A DNA stretch of 64,000 nt, taken from Lutimaribacter pacificus (GTDB lineage Bacteria; Pseudomonadota; Alphaproteobacteria; Rhodobacterales; Rhodobacteraceae). Shown here in pieces: positions 46,851 through 55,060 of this stretch; position 1 is the first letter of the stretch, and each line of letters opens with the position of its first letter. The stretch is from contig NZ_FQZZ01000001.1 of assembly GCF_900142185.1 (NCBI RefSeq), positions 1,174,171 through 1,238,170 of the forward strand. The letters are read 5' to 3'. The notes beneath the pieces are model-generated. The model searched no databases. It had not been told where the DNA came from and was given only the letters and a program-made list of their open reading frames with translations. Both the position numbers and the translations under genes were made by a program.

Positions 46851-47713
46851 CGCCAGGTCGCCAGCGTATAGATCGCCAGCGCGGCCCAGATCAGAGCGAA
46901 GGCGATGGCGTGCCAGCGGCCGAACGCCTCGCCGAAGATCAACACGGCCACCAGGAATTGCAGCGTCGGGTTCAGGTATTGCACCAGCCCCACCGTGCCC
47001 AGCCGCACCCGTTTCGTGGCGTAGGAAAACAGGATCAGCGGCGCGCCGGTGATCACGCCCGAAATCATCAGCAGGGCGCTGTCCCACATGTCGCGGCCAT
47101 AGGCCCCGCCGCCCGGCGTGGCATGGGTGACGGCAAGGATGGCGATGGCGACGGGCGCCAGCAGCAGCACCTCGGCGGTGACCGACACGACCGGCCCGGC
47201 ATCCAGCCGCTTTTTCACCACGCCATAAAGGCCGAAACTGCCCGACAGGATCAGCGCGATCCATGGCGCCACGCCCAGCCCCCGGCTCAGCAGCGCCACC
47301 GCCAGCACCGCCAGCGCCACCGCGGTGCCCTGCGCCCGGTCCAGCCTTTCGCCGAACACCAGCCGTCCCAGCGCCACCGCCACCAGCGGGAACAGGTAAT
47401 AGCCCAGGCTGGCCTCGGTCACGCGGCCGATCTGGATCGACAGGATGAACACGAACCAGTTGGTCGAGATCATCAGCGCGGCAAAGCCCACGATCGCCCG
47501 CGACCGCCACGTTCCCAGCGCCGCGCGCAGTTGCGACAACCGCCCCTGCCCGGCCAGCACCAGCGTAAAGAACAGCACCGACCACAGCGTGCGATGGGCC
47601 AGTATCTCGATCGGGGGGATATGTTCCAGCAGCTTGTAATAAAGCGGCGACAGCCCCCAGACCGTGCAGGCCGCCACCATTGCCGCTATGCCGCGCGCCG
47701 CCTCGCTTTTCAT
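46802..47713 (-). CDS. rarD: EamA-family transporter RarD
   Basis: A 303-aa inner-membrane protein with ten hydrophobic spans in two EamA repeats. It matches RarD (GIAAMVAACTVWGLSPLYYK at the start, HRTLWSVLFF, TNWFVFIL, LGYYLFPLVAVALGRLVFGE). Substrates of RarD are not firmly known; chloramphenicol-related and metabolite transport have been proposed. It is convergent and overlapping with the LOG-family gene. Confidence 0.88.
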   Translation of the reverse strand: MKSEAARGIAAMVAACTVWGLSPLYYKLLEHIPPIEILAHRTLWSVLFFTLVLAGQGRLSQLRAALGTWRSRAIVGFAALMISTNWFVFILSIQIGRVTEASLGYYLFPLVAVALGRLVFGERLDRAQGTAVALAVLAVALLSRGLGVAPWIALILSGSFGLYGVVKKRLDAGPVVSVTAEVLLLAPVAIAILAVTHATPGGGAYGRDMWDSALLMISGVITGAPLILFSYATKRVRLGTVGLVQYLNPTLQFLVAVLIFGEAFGRWHAIAFALIWAALAIYTLATWRQDRAARRAAVSVGTS

Positions 47714-47776
47714 GCCCGCCCCCCGAACCGCCGATGCCCTGCCATAGCAAGCCCGCGCGACACAGGCCAGCGCGGG

Positions 47777-48232
47777 TTAATGCGCGCGCCGCCCGCTGAC
47801 CGAGGTCAGGCCCAGCTCATGCCCCAGCAGGCACATGTCGCGCGTGCGCTGCGGCAGCCGGCCGGCCTGTTCGAACAGCGATATCAGGTCCAGCAGGTTC
47901 CGCCCCTCGCAGATCCGGTCGCCGCGATAGCGCACCATCAGATAGGCGCTGACGGCGACGGGGCGGTGGCGCAGCGCGTCCATCGCCTCGACCCGGAAGG
48001 TCAGCGCGACGCGGTCATCCTGTTCGATGCCGGTCACGTCGCTGATACGGATATCGGTAAACTGCCGCAGGATCATCCGGTGAAAGGCCGCGAATTCGTC
48101 CGGCCCCATCAGATCCATATCCTCAAGCCCGCGAATCTCGGCATCCGCCGTGAACATCCGGCGCACGGCGCCGTCATCCGCATGTTCCCAGATACCGCGA
48201 ACCAGCGTTTCGGTACGCTCAACCAAAGACAT
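47777..48232 (-). CDS. SnoaL/NTF2-like protein
   Basis: A 151-aa protein with the cone-shaped NTF2/SnoaL fold pattern: an N-terminal helix (RTETLVRGIWEHADDGAVRR), MGPDEFAAFHRMILRQFTDI, and beta strands DRVALTFRVEAMDALR and LMVRYRGDRICEGRNLLDL. The family includes cyclases, isomerases and non-enzymatic ligand binders; no specific function is assigned. It lies 63 bp upstream of rarD on the same strand, with a 182-bp region before it shared with the end of sodB. Confidence 0.78.
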   Translation of the reverse strand: MSLVERTETLVRGIWEHADDGAVRRMFTADAEIRGLEDMDLMGPDEFAAFHRMILRQFTDIRISDVTGIEQDDRVALTFRVEAMDALRHRPVAVSAYLMVRYRGDRICEGRNLLDLISLFEQAGRLPQRTRDMCLLGHELGLTSVSGRRAH

Positions 48233-48364
48233 TGTCCCCTCCCCAACAGAAGACAGCCCACACTATGACATAACGCGAACAAACACACTCGTTACCCGAA
48301 CCTCGCGTCACGTAAAGAACCAGCGCGCCGGGGAAAGGACAATAGACCGGGCATTGCAAAAATG

Positions 48365-48391
48365 AAAAACCCGCCCTGCCGGACGGGTTTT
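48365..48391 (-). terminator. Rho-independent terminator of sodB
   Basis: Reading leftward, CCCGTCC and GGGCGGG pair around a short GGCA loop (one U-G wobble), flanked by AAAA before and TTTTT after (48365-48369). It lies 24 bp beyond the sodB stop. Confidence 0.82.
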
Positions 48392-48414
48392 CCGATACAT
48401 CTGTTGCGCGAAAC

Positions 48415-49017
48415 TCACGCCATGCGCGAGGCGACGTTTTCCCAGTTCACCAGCTTGTCCAGGAAGTTGGTCAGGTAGGCCGGGCGCTTGTTGCGGAAAT
48501 CGATGTAGTAGGAATGCTCCCACACGTCGCAGCCCAGCAGCGCGGTCTGGCCAAAGCACAGCGGGTTCACGCCGTTCTCGGTCTTGGTGACCTTCAGGCT
48601 GCCGTCGGCCTCCTGCACCAGCCACGCCCAGCCCGAACCGAACTGGCCTGCACCGGCGGCGGCGAAATCTTCCTTGAACTTGTCGACCGAGCCGAAATTC
48701 TCGGTCAGGGCCTTTTCCAGCGCGCCGGGCATCTTCTTTTCGCCCGGGCCCATCATTTCCCAGAACTGGGCGTGGTTCCAGTGCTGGCTGGCATTGTTGA
48801 AGATACCGTTCTGCGCCACGGCGCCCGACTGGTAGGTACCCTTGACGATCTCTTCGACAGGCTTGCCCTCCCACTCGGTGCCGGCGATCAGCTTGTTGCC
48901 GTTGTCGACATAGGCCTTGTGGTGCAGGTCATGGTGATATTCCAGCGTTTCCTTGGACATGCCCAGATCGGCCAGGGCGTCATGGGCATAGGGAAGATCG
49001 GGAAGTTCGAAAGACAT
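48415..49017 (-). CDS. sodB: Superoxide dismutase [Fe]
   Basis: A 200-aa cytoplasmic Fe/Mn-type superoxide dismutase. The metal ligands are seen in LEYHHDLHHKAYVDN (first His), NNASQHWNHAQFW (second His) and the final DVWEHSYY (Asp and His). GAGQFGSGWAWLV, with the glutamine in this position, is typical of the iron-dependent form. I chose the ATG at 49017 (MSFELPDLPY); GAGGGGG lies nine bases upstream. A second ATG at 49023 is closer to that RBS. A terminator follows the gene. Confidence 0.95.
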   Translation of the reverse strand: MSFELPDLPYAHDALADLGMSKETLEYHHDLHHKAYVDNGNKLIAGTEWEGKPVEEIVKGTYQSGAVAQNGIFNNASQHWNHAQFWEMMGPGEKKMPGALEKALTENFGSVDKFKEDFAAAGAGQFGSGWAWLVQEADGSLKVTKTENGVNPLCFGQTALLGCDVWEHSYYIDFRNKRPAYLTNFLDKLVNWENVASRMA

Positions 49018-49155
49018 GGGCATATACCCCCTCGTTGCGGTTTCCGTTGGGGGATAAGTGGGCCGCGCGGGCGGTCTCGTCAACCCCGCATGATACCGGC
49101 AGGCGGCATGATCCTGCCACCCGGCCCGTATCAGGACCGGGGGACAAGGGTTTGA

Positions 49156-49734
49156 TCAGGCGTCGAAAAACCCGACTTCGCTGCCGGGTGCGGCGGCCAC
49201 CGACAAAAGATCGAACACGTAGGACGCGACCGAGCGGAAACAGATCACCCGCGCCTCGCCCGCGCTGTCCAGCCAGATCGCGGCGGGCACCTGCGCCAGC
49301 CGGGTGCGCCGCATCTCGCCCGTGCCGAAGCGGTCGGGATGCAGGTCGGCGGGCGCCAGCTTGGCCAGCACCTCGCGCAGGCGCGCGGGCTCACCGGTCA
49401 CACGGAACAGCGCCCGCGCGTCCGACACGTTCTCGGCCAGGTGATGCGTGCCCGCCAGTGCCGTGCGCAGCGTCGCCACCCCCTCATGCGCCTGCGCATG
49501 GGGCAGCAGGATCAGCCATTCGTCCGGCGACATCCACGCGATCGCGCGGTCGCCGGCCGCGGCGATCCCCCGGATGCCGGGCATATCCACCCCCGCGACG
49601 TCGCGCGCGGCCTTTTGCAGCGCGGCCGCGCCCGCATCGCCGCGCAGGGTGATCATGCCCTGCGGTCCGGCCTCTTCGATCTTCACGATCCCGACAAAGG
49701 ACTGGCCGTTCAATGCGCTGACTGCCTCAGACAT
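49156..49734 (-). CDS. soxG: Sarcosine oxidase gamma subunit
   Basis: A 192-aa small subunit of heterotetrameric sarcosine oxidase, structurally related to a GcvT domain. Diagnostic features are PGIRGIAAAGDRAIAWMSPDEWLILLP and HLAENVSDARALFRVTG, with VICFRSVASYVFDLLSVAA at the C-terminus. Its start overlaps the soxA stop by 8 bp, and it is the last gene of the soxBDAG cluster. Confidence 0.92.
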   Translation of the reverse strand: MSEAVSALNGQSFVGIVKIEEAGPQGMITLRGDAGAAALQKAARDVAGVDMPGIRGIAAAGDRAIAWMSPDEWLILLPHAQAHEGVATLRTALAGTHHLAENVSDARALFRVTGEPARLREVLAKLAPADLHPDRFGTGEMRRTRLAQVPAAIWLDSAGEARVICFRSVASYVFDLLSVAAAPGSEVGFFDA

Positions 49735-52700
49735 TCTGCTTCTCCCCGTCCTTGTCGTAGAATACCGGGTCCACGATCGTTGCCCTGTAGGTCTTGCCGT
49801 CGGTGCCGGGGAAGTCGATCACCGTGCCCATCCGGTCGGGCCCGTTCAGCACCAGGCCCATCGCGATGCCGCGCCCCAGCGTCGGCGAATGGTAGGTCGA
49901 GGTTACGCGCCCCTGCACGTTGCGCTGGCCGTTGGCATTGTCGCCATCCGCCACCGCATAGGCGCCATCGGGCAGCACGCTGCCATCCACCGTTTCCAGC
50001 CCCACCAGCTTCCACCTTGCGGGGTCGGTCATGTGGCTGCGCTGCTGCGCGCGCTTGCCTATGAAATCGTCCTTCTTCTTCGAAATCGCCCAGTCGAGGC
50101 CCAGATCCTGCGGGATCACCGTGCCATCGGTTTCGTCGCCGATCATGATAAAGCCCTTTTCGGCCCGCATCACGTGCAGCGCCTCGGTGCCATAGGGCAT
50201 GACGTTGAATTCCATCCCCGCCTCCAGCAGCTTGTCCCACAGCGCGCGGGCCTGTCCCGCATCCACCGCGATTTCATAGGACAGCTCGCCCGAGAACGAG
50301 ATGCGGTAGACCCGGCAAGAAATGCCCGCCAGTTCGCCATCCGCCCAGGCCATGAAGGGCAGCGCATCCTTCGACACGTCCATGCCGCCCAGCTTTTCCA
50401 GCACCTTGCGCGCATCGGGGCCGACCACGGCGATCTGGCCGTATTGCTCGGTCACGTTGGCGACGTAAACCTGCCAGTCCCACCATTCGGTCTGCAGCCA
50501 TTCCTCCATATGGGCATGGATGCGCTCGGCCCCGCCGGTGGTGGTGTGGCACAGGAAACTGTCGTCGCCGATCCGCGCCACCACGCCATCGTCCATCAGA
50601 AAACCGTTTTCGCTGCACATCAGCCCGTAGCGGCAGCGCCCGGGTTTGAGCGTGCTCATCATGTTGGTATAGAGCATGTCGAGGAATTTCCCCGCATCCG
50701 GCCCGGTGACCACCAGCTTGCCCAGCGTCGAGGCATCCAGCAGCCCGAGCGAGCCGCGCGTCTGGGTAATCTCGCGCGCCACCGCCTGCGCGTGGGTTTC
50801 CCCGGCGCGCGGATAGCAATAGGGCCGCCGCCAATGGCCGACCGGCTCGAAATGCGCGCCCTGCGCCTCGTGCCAGTCCTGCAGCGGCGTGCGGCGGAGC
50901 GGCTGGAACACCTTGCCGCGCGCCTCGCCGCCGATGGCCCCCATCGAGATCGGCGTATAGGGCGGGCGGAAGGTGGTCGTCCCGGTCTGCGGAATCGGCT
51001 GGCCCAATGCATCGGACAGGATCGCCAGGCCGTTGATATTGCTCAGCTTGCCCTGATCGGTGGCCATGCCCAGCGTGGTGTATCGCTTGGCGTGTTCGAC
51101 CGATTCGAACCCCTCGCGCGCGGCAAGCTGGATATCGCTGACCTTCACGTCGTTCTGGAAATCCAGCCACGCCTTCATCCGCAGTTTGACATGCGCGCCC
51201 TGCGGCATCAGCCACACCGGCTCGATCGCGGCCTCTTCGGGCGTTTCGCCCTTGGGGGCATCGGTTTTCTTCGGTTTTGCCCCCACGGCCTTTGCCGCCG
51301 CCATGCCCGCCGCATCCGCATCGGTCAGCACATCGCCCAGCCCCAGGTATCCGTTCGCGCTGCCCGCCGGGATGACAAAGGGCTCGCCCGCCGCCCCGGT
51401 GGGCGGCGCGTCGGCGTTGGGGCGGAACATCGCCTGCGCCTCGTCCCAGACCAGTTTGCCGCCGCAATGCGACCACAGGTGCACCACGGGCGACCAGCCG
51501 CCCGACATGGCGACCGCGTCGCATTTGATTTCTTCCAGCACCGCGCCCTCGCCGGCCTGTGCGCAGATCGCCACGCCCTCGACCCGCTTGCCGCCCTTCA
51601 CCCTGGCCACGCCCTTGCCGGTTTCCACCCGGATGCCAAGCGCGCGCGCCTGCTCGGCCAGTGCCCCGCCGCCGCCCGCGCGGGCGTCGATGATGGCGGG
51701 CACCTCCAATCCAAGCTCTTTCAGCGTGATCGCCGTGCGATAGGCGTCGTCATTGTTGGTCACGACAATTGTGCGGTCGCCGATGGAAACGCCGTAATTC
51801 ACCGCGTAATCGCGCACCGCACCGGCCAGCATCACGCCGGGGATGTCGTTGCCCGCGAAGGACAGCGGCCGCTCGATCGCGCCGGTGGCGGTGATCACCT
51901 GCCTGCAGCGCAGCCGCCACAGCCGGTGGCGCGGGCCGGGCGTGCCGGGCGCGTGGTCGCTGACGCGCTCATAGGCCAGCACATAGCCGTGATCGTAGAC
52001 GCCCGCACCCATGCAGCGGGTGCGCAGGGTGACGTTCTTCATGCCCCGCATCTCGGCCAGCGCGGCCGCGACGAACGCATCCGCAGGCTTGCCGTCGACC
52101 GTGCCGCCATCGACAGGTGCGCGCCCGCCCCAATGGGCGGTCTGCTCGATCAGCAGCACCTGCGCGCCCGCGCGGCCGGCGGTCAGCGCCGCCTGCAGCC
52201 CGGCCACGCCGCCGCCGATCACCAGAACATCGACGAAAGCATGGAAATGCTCATAGGTATCCTCGTCGCGCAGATGCGCCTCGGGCGCGCGGCCAAGGCC
52301 CGCCGATTGCCGGATGAAGGGCTCGTAGACATGCTTCCAGAAGGCGCGCGGATACATGAAGGTCTTGTAATAGAACCCGGCGGGCAGAAAGCGGCTGAAC
52401 CAGCTGTTCACCGCGCCCACGTCGAATTCCAGGCTGGGCCAGTGGTTCTGGCTGGTGGCGCTCAGCCCCTCGAACAGCTCGGTCGTGGTGGCGCGCTGGT
52501 TCGGCTCCAGCCGGTTGCCGGTCCCGAGGTTCACCAGCGCGTTGGGCTCTTCGGCCCCCGACGCCACCATGCCGCGCGGGCGGTGATACTTGAACGACCG
52601 GCCCACCATCATCTGCCCCGCACCCAGCAGCGCCGAGGCGAGCGTATCGCCCTCAAGCCCCGTCAGGTGCTGCCCGTTGAAGGTGAAATTGACCCTTTTG

Positions 52701-52744
52701 GCACGGTTCAGCAGCCGGCCACCCTTTGCAAGACGCGTGCTCAT
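49727..52744 (-). CDS. soxA: Sarcosine oxidase alpha subunit
   Basis: A 1005-aa large subunit. Domain order: an N-terminal ferredoxin-like domain (NFTFNGQHLTGLEGDTLASAL), a dinucleotide-binding oxidoreductase domain with VLVIGGGVAGLQAALTAG (residues about 176-193, NAD site), and a C-terminal aminomethyltransferase (GcvT-like) folate-binding half (residues about 610-1000). The holoenzyme oxidatively demethylates sarcosine to glycine, transferring the methyl carbon to tetrahydrofolate. Its ATG overlaps the soxD stop (ATGA) and its stop overlaps soxG. Confidence 0.95.
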   Translation of the reverse strand: MSTRLAKGGRLLNRAKRVNFTFNGQHLTGLEGDTLASALLGAGQMMVGRSFKYHRPRGMVASGAEEPNALVNLGTGNRLEPNQRATTTELFEGLSATSQNHWPSLEFDVGAVNSWFSRFLPAGFYYKTFMYPRAFWKHVYEPFIRQSAGLGRAPEAHLRDEDTYEHFHAFVDVLVIGGGVAGLQAALTAGRAGAQVLLIEQTAHWGGRAPVDGGTVDGKPADAFVAAALAEMRGMKNVTLRTRCMGAGVYDHGYVLAYERVSDHAPGTPGPRHRLWRLRCRQVITATGAIERPLSFAGNDIPGVMLAGAVRDYAVNYGVSIGDRTIVVTNNDDAYRTAITLKELGLEVPAIIDARAGGGGALAEQARALGIRVETGKGVARVKGGKRVEGVAICAQAGEGAVLEEIKCDAVAMSGGWSPVVHLWSHCGGKLVWDEAQAMFRPNADAPPTGAAGEPFVIPAGSANGYLGLGDVLTDADAAGMAAAKAVGAKPKKTDAPKGETPEEAAIEPVWLMPQGAHVKLRMKAWLDFQNDVKVSDIQLAAREGFESVEHAKRYTTLGMATDQGKLSNINGLAILSDALGQPIPQTGTTTFRPPYTPISMGAIGGEARGKVFQPLRRTPLQDWHEAQGAHFEPVGHWRRPYCYPRAGETHAQAVAREITQTRGSLGLLDASTLGKLVVTGPDAGKFLDMLYTNMMSTLKPGRCRYGLMCSENGFLMDDGVVARIGDDSFLCHTTTGGAERIHAHMEEWLQTEWWDWQVYVANVTEQYGQIAVVGPDARKVLEKLGGMDVSKDALPFMAWADGELAGISCRVYRISFSGELSYEIAVDAGQARALWDKLLEAGMEFNVMPYGTEALHVMRAEKGFIMIGDETDGTVIPQDLGLDWAISKKKDDFIGKRAQQRSHMTDPARWKLVGLETVDGSVLPDGAYAVADGDNANGQRNVQGRVTSTYHSPTLGRGIAMGLVLNGPDRMGTVIDFPGTDGKTYRATIVDPVFYDKDGEKQNV

Positions 52745-53070
52745 GCGAATTCTCTCCACGTCCAGCCCGGCCGCCTGGCCGAGATCCTGTCCCTGATGTC
52801 CCTGGGCGGTTCGGTGGTCTGCGCCGGATAGGTGCCGAACACCTCGAGCGTGCTGGTGTCGCGCGCCGCGTGGAACCACTTGCCGCAGCCGTTGACGTGC
52901 CGCCAGCGTTCGAAATGCACGCCCCTCGGGTTTTCGCGCATGAACAGGTAGCCCTCGAATTCGTCGTCGGACGCGCCCGGACCGAACCGTTTCAGATGCG
53001 CCTCGCCGCCGGGGGCAAGCTCGGTTTCATCGGCAAGGACGCCGCAACAGGGGCATTCCAGGATCAGCAT
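52741..53070 (-). CDS. soxD: Sarcosine oxidase delta subunit
   Basis: A 109-aa subunit whose only known part is zinc binding. The ligands are visible as CPCCG near the N-terminus (residues about 6-10), a histidine and the later cysteine in HVNGCGKWFHAARDTST. Length and the motifs GYLFMRENPRGVHFERW match SoxD. It is preceded by GGAAGG about eight bases before the ATG and overlaps soxA by 4 bp. A hairpin lies 62 bp upstream of its start. Confidence 0.92.
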   Translation of the reverse strand: MLILECPCCGVLADETELAPGGEAHLKRFGPGASDDEFEGYLFMRENPRGVHFERWRHVNGCGKWFHAARDTSTLEVFGTYPAQTTEPPRDIRDRISARRPGWTWREFA

Positions 53071-53131
53071 GGCGCATCTACCTTCCCGCTGGTGATGTCC
53101 TGCGCGGCCATGATCTTCGCGCATGACAAAC

Positions 53132-53157
53132 GGGCCGGCGCCACAAGGCGCCAGCCC
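53132..53157 (-). terminator. Hairpin between the small ORF and soxD, possible attenuator
   Basis: Reading leftward, the arms GGGCTGGCGCC and GGCGCCGGCCC pair with one mismatch around a TTGT loop and are followed by a short TTTG tract. It resembles an intrinsic terminator but sits inside the sox cluster, so it may reduce read-through, mark an RNA-processing site, or be inactive. Confidence 0.45.
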
Positions 53158-53181
53158 GCATGTTTCGGTTCTTGGTTCAGT

Positions 53182-53430
53182 TCAGTCTGCGGCCGGGGCC
53201 GCAGGTGCGGCTTCGGTTGCCGGATCGGCGGGCACAGGTGTTTCCGCGACGGGGTTTGTCGCCCCCGCCCCGCCGTCCGGGCCGGTTCCGCTGCCGACCG
53301 TGCCGAGCGAAGCCACCAGAACGATGATGGCCAGCACGGCCAGCAGGGCAAGGAGCCAGCCAAACGCGCCGGTTCCCGTGGACAGTTCCGGTTTGCCCTG
53401 CAGCCGGGTGTCGTAGTCAAAATTCGACAT
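53182..53430 (-). CDS. 82-aa membrane protein within the sarcosine oxidase cluster
   Basis: A small protein between soxB and soxD. A strong RBS (AAGGAGG) precedes the ATG at 53430. The N-terminal 30 residues are polar (SNFDYDTRLQGKPELSTGTG), followed by one membrane span (WLLALLAVLAIIVLVASL, residues about 26-43) and an Ala/Pro/Thr-rich, acidic tail. No family is recognised. Its place inside the operon suggests a link to sarcosine metabolism or to localising the enzyme, but that is inference. Confidence 0.7.
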   Translation of the reverse strand: MSNFDYDTRLQGKPELSTGTGAFGWLLALLAVLAIIVLVASLGTVGSGTGPDGGAGATNPVAETPVPADPATEAAPAAPAAD

Positions 53431-53620
53431 GGGGTTTCCTCCTTTCCAGTCTGACCCAGACATGGGACGCTTGCCGCCCCAAAGGAAGAATGAGCGGGAA
53501 TCCCCCGGTATTTTGCGCCATTTGCCGCGAATTCAGGGGGTTGCGATCGGCCAAGCCCTGCCGATTCGGCGCCCGCCGCGCGAGTCGCGGGGAACCGCCC
53601 CGCCACTGCCGCCCGGCGCA

Positions 53621-54865
53621 TCAATGCGCCACCCCCGCGGCCACGCTTTCGTCGATGAACTTGCCCTCGCGGAAGCGGAACATCGAAAAATCCTCGCACA
53701 GGCTGGAGTGCCCGCGCGCCATCAGCTCGGCGAATCCCCAGCCCGAACCGGGGATCGACTTGAACCCGCCGGTGCCCCAGCCGCAGTTGATGAAGCAGTT
53801 TTCCAGCGGCGTCTTCGACAGGATGGGCGAGCGGTCGCCGGTCATGTCCACGATCCCGCCCCATTGCCGCAGCATCTTGAGCCGGGAAATCATCGGGAAG
53901 GTTTCGATCAGCGCCCTGACAGTTTCCTCGATATGGTGGAAGCTGCCGCGCTGGGTATAGTTGTTGAAGCCGTCCGCGCCGCCGCCGATCACCATCTCGC
54001 CCTTGTCCGACTGGCTCATGTAGCCATGCACCGTGTTGGCCATCACCACCACGTCCATGCAGGGCTTGACCGGTTCGCTGACCAATGCCTGCAACGCCAC
54101 GGATTCGATGGGCAGCCGGAACCCGGCCATCTCGGCCAGCACGCCGGAATGGCCCGCCACCACGATGCCCAGCTTGTTGCAGCCGATCGCGCCGCGGCTG
54201 GTCTCGACGCCGGTGACCTTGCCGCCCTCCTGCCTTACGCCCGTGACCTCGCATTTCTGGATCACGTCCATGCCCATGTCGGAACAGGCCCGCGCATAGC
54301 CCCAGGCCACCGCGTCGTGCCGCGCGGTGCCGCCGCGCGGCTGCCACAGCGCGCCCAGCACCGGATAGCGCGGCCCGTCGATATTGATGATCGGCACCAG
54401 CTTCTTCACCTCGTCGGGCTGGATGAACCGTGTTTCCACCCCCTGCAGCGCATTGGCATGGGCGGTGCGCAGGTAGCCGCGCACCTCGTGCTCGGTCTGG
54501 GCCAGCATCATCACGCCGCGCGGGCTGAACATGACGTTGTAGTTCAGGTCCTGGCTCAGATCTTCGTACAGGCTGCGCGCCTTCTCGTAGATCGCCGCCG
54601 ACGGGTCCTGCAGGTAGTTCGAGCGGATGATCGTCGTGTTCCGCCCCGTGTTGCCGCCGCCCAGCCAGCCTTTTTCAAGGATCGCCACGTTGGTGATGCC
54701 GAAATTGCGCCCCAGGTAATAGGCGGTGGCCAGCCCGTGCCCGCCCGCGCCGACAATGATCACATCGTATGTCTTCCTGGGCTCGGGGCTTTTCCACGCC
54801 CGTTCCCATCCGGTGTGAAAGCGCGCGGCCTCGCGCGCGACGGCAAAGGCGGAATATCGTTTCAT
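53621..54865 (-). CDS. soxB: Sarcosine oxidase beta subunit
   Basis: A 414-aa FAD/FMN-binding catalytic subunit. The dinucleotide-binding motif DVIIVGAGGHGLATAYYLG lies at residues about 34-52; GNTGRNTTIIRSNYLQ follows, the region near covalent flavin attachment. The C-terminal flavin-contact motif NCGWGTGGFKSIPGSGWGFA is intact. The first gene of the cluster; the ATG at 54865 has GGGG six bases upstream, while an ATG four codons earlier lacks one. Divergent from ccmI with a 195-bp gap. Confidence 0.95.
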   Translation of the reverse strand: MKRYSAFAVAREAARFHTGWERAWKSPEPRKTYDVIIVGAGGHGLATAYYLGRNFGITNVAILEKGWLGGGNTGRNTTIIRSNYLQDPSAAIYEKARSLYEDLSQDLNYNVMFSPRGVMMLAQTEHEVRGYLRTAHANALQGVETRFIQPDEVKKLVPIINIDGPRYPVLGALWQPRGGTARHDAVAWGYARACSDMGMDVIQKCEVTGVRQEGGKVTGVETSRGAIGCNKLGIVVAGHSGVLAEMAGFRLPIESVALQALVSEPVKPCMDVVVMANTVHGYMSQSDKGEMVIGGGADGFNNYTQRGSFHHIEETVRALIETFPMISRLKMLRQWGGIVDMTGDRSPILSKTPLENCFINCGWGTGGFKSIPGSGWGFAELMARGHSSLCEDFSMFRFREGKFIDESVAAGVAH

Positions 54866-55060
54866 GCGGTGCCCCATTTTCGCGGCAGGCGAATCCCCGG
54901 CGGATTTCCTGAGTGCTTACTGAACCCTAACCGCATTTCGCCCGCGTTTCGAAACGTCACAATACGGCGTGGTTGCGACATGGGCGCCACCTGCGTCAGA
55001 ATACCCCTTTTTCGCCCGCGCCCGCGCCTATACATGAAAGGCCAGTCTGACGGAGGCACA

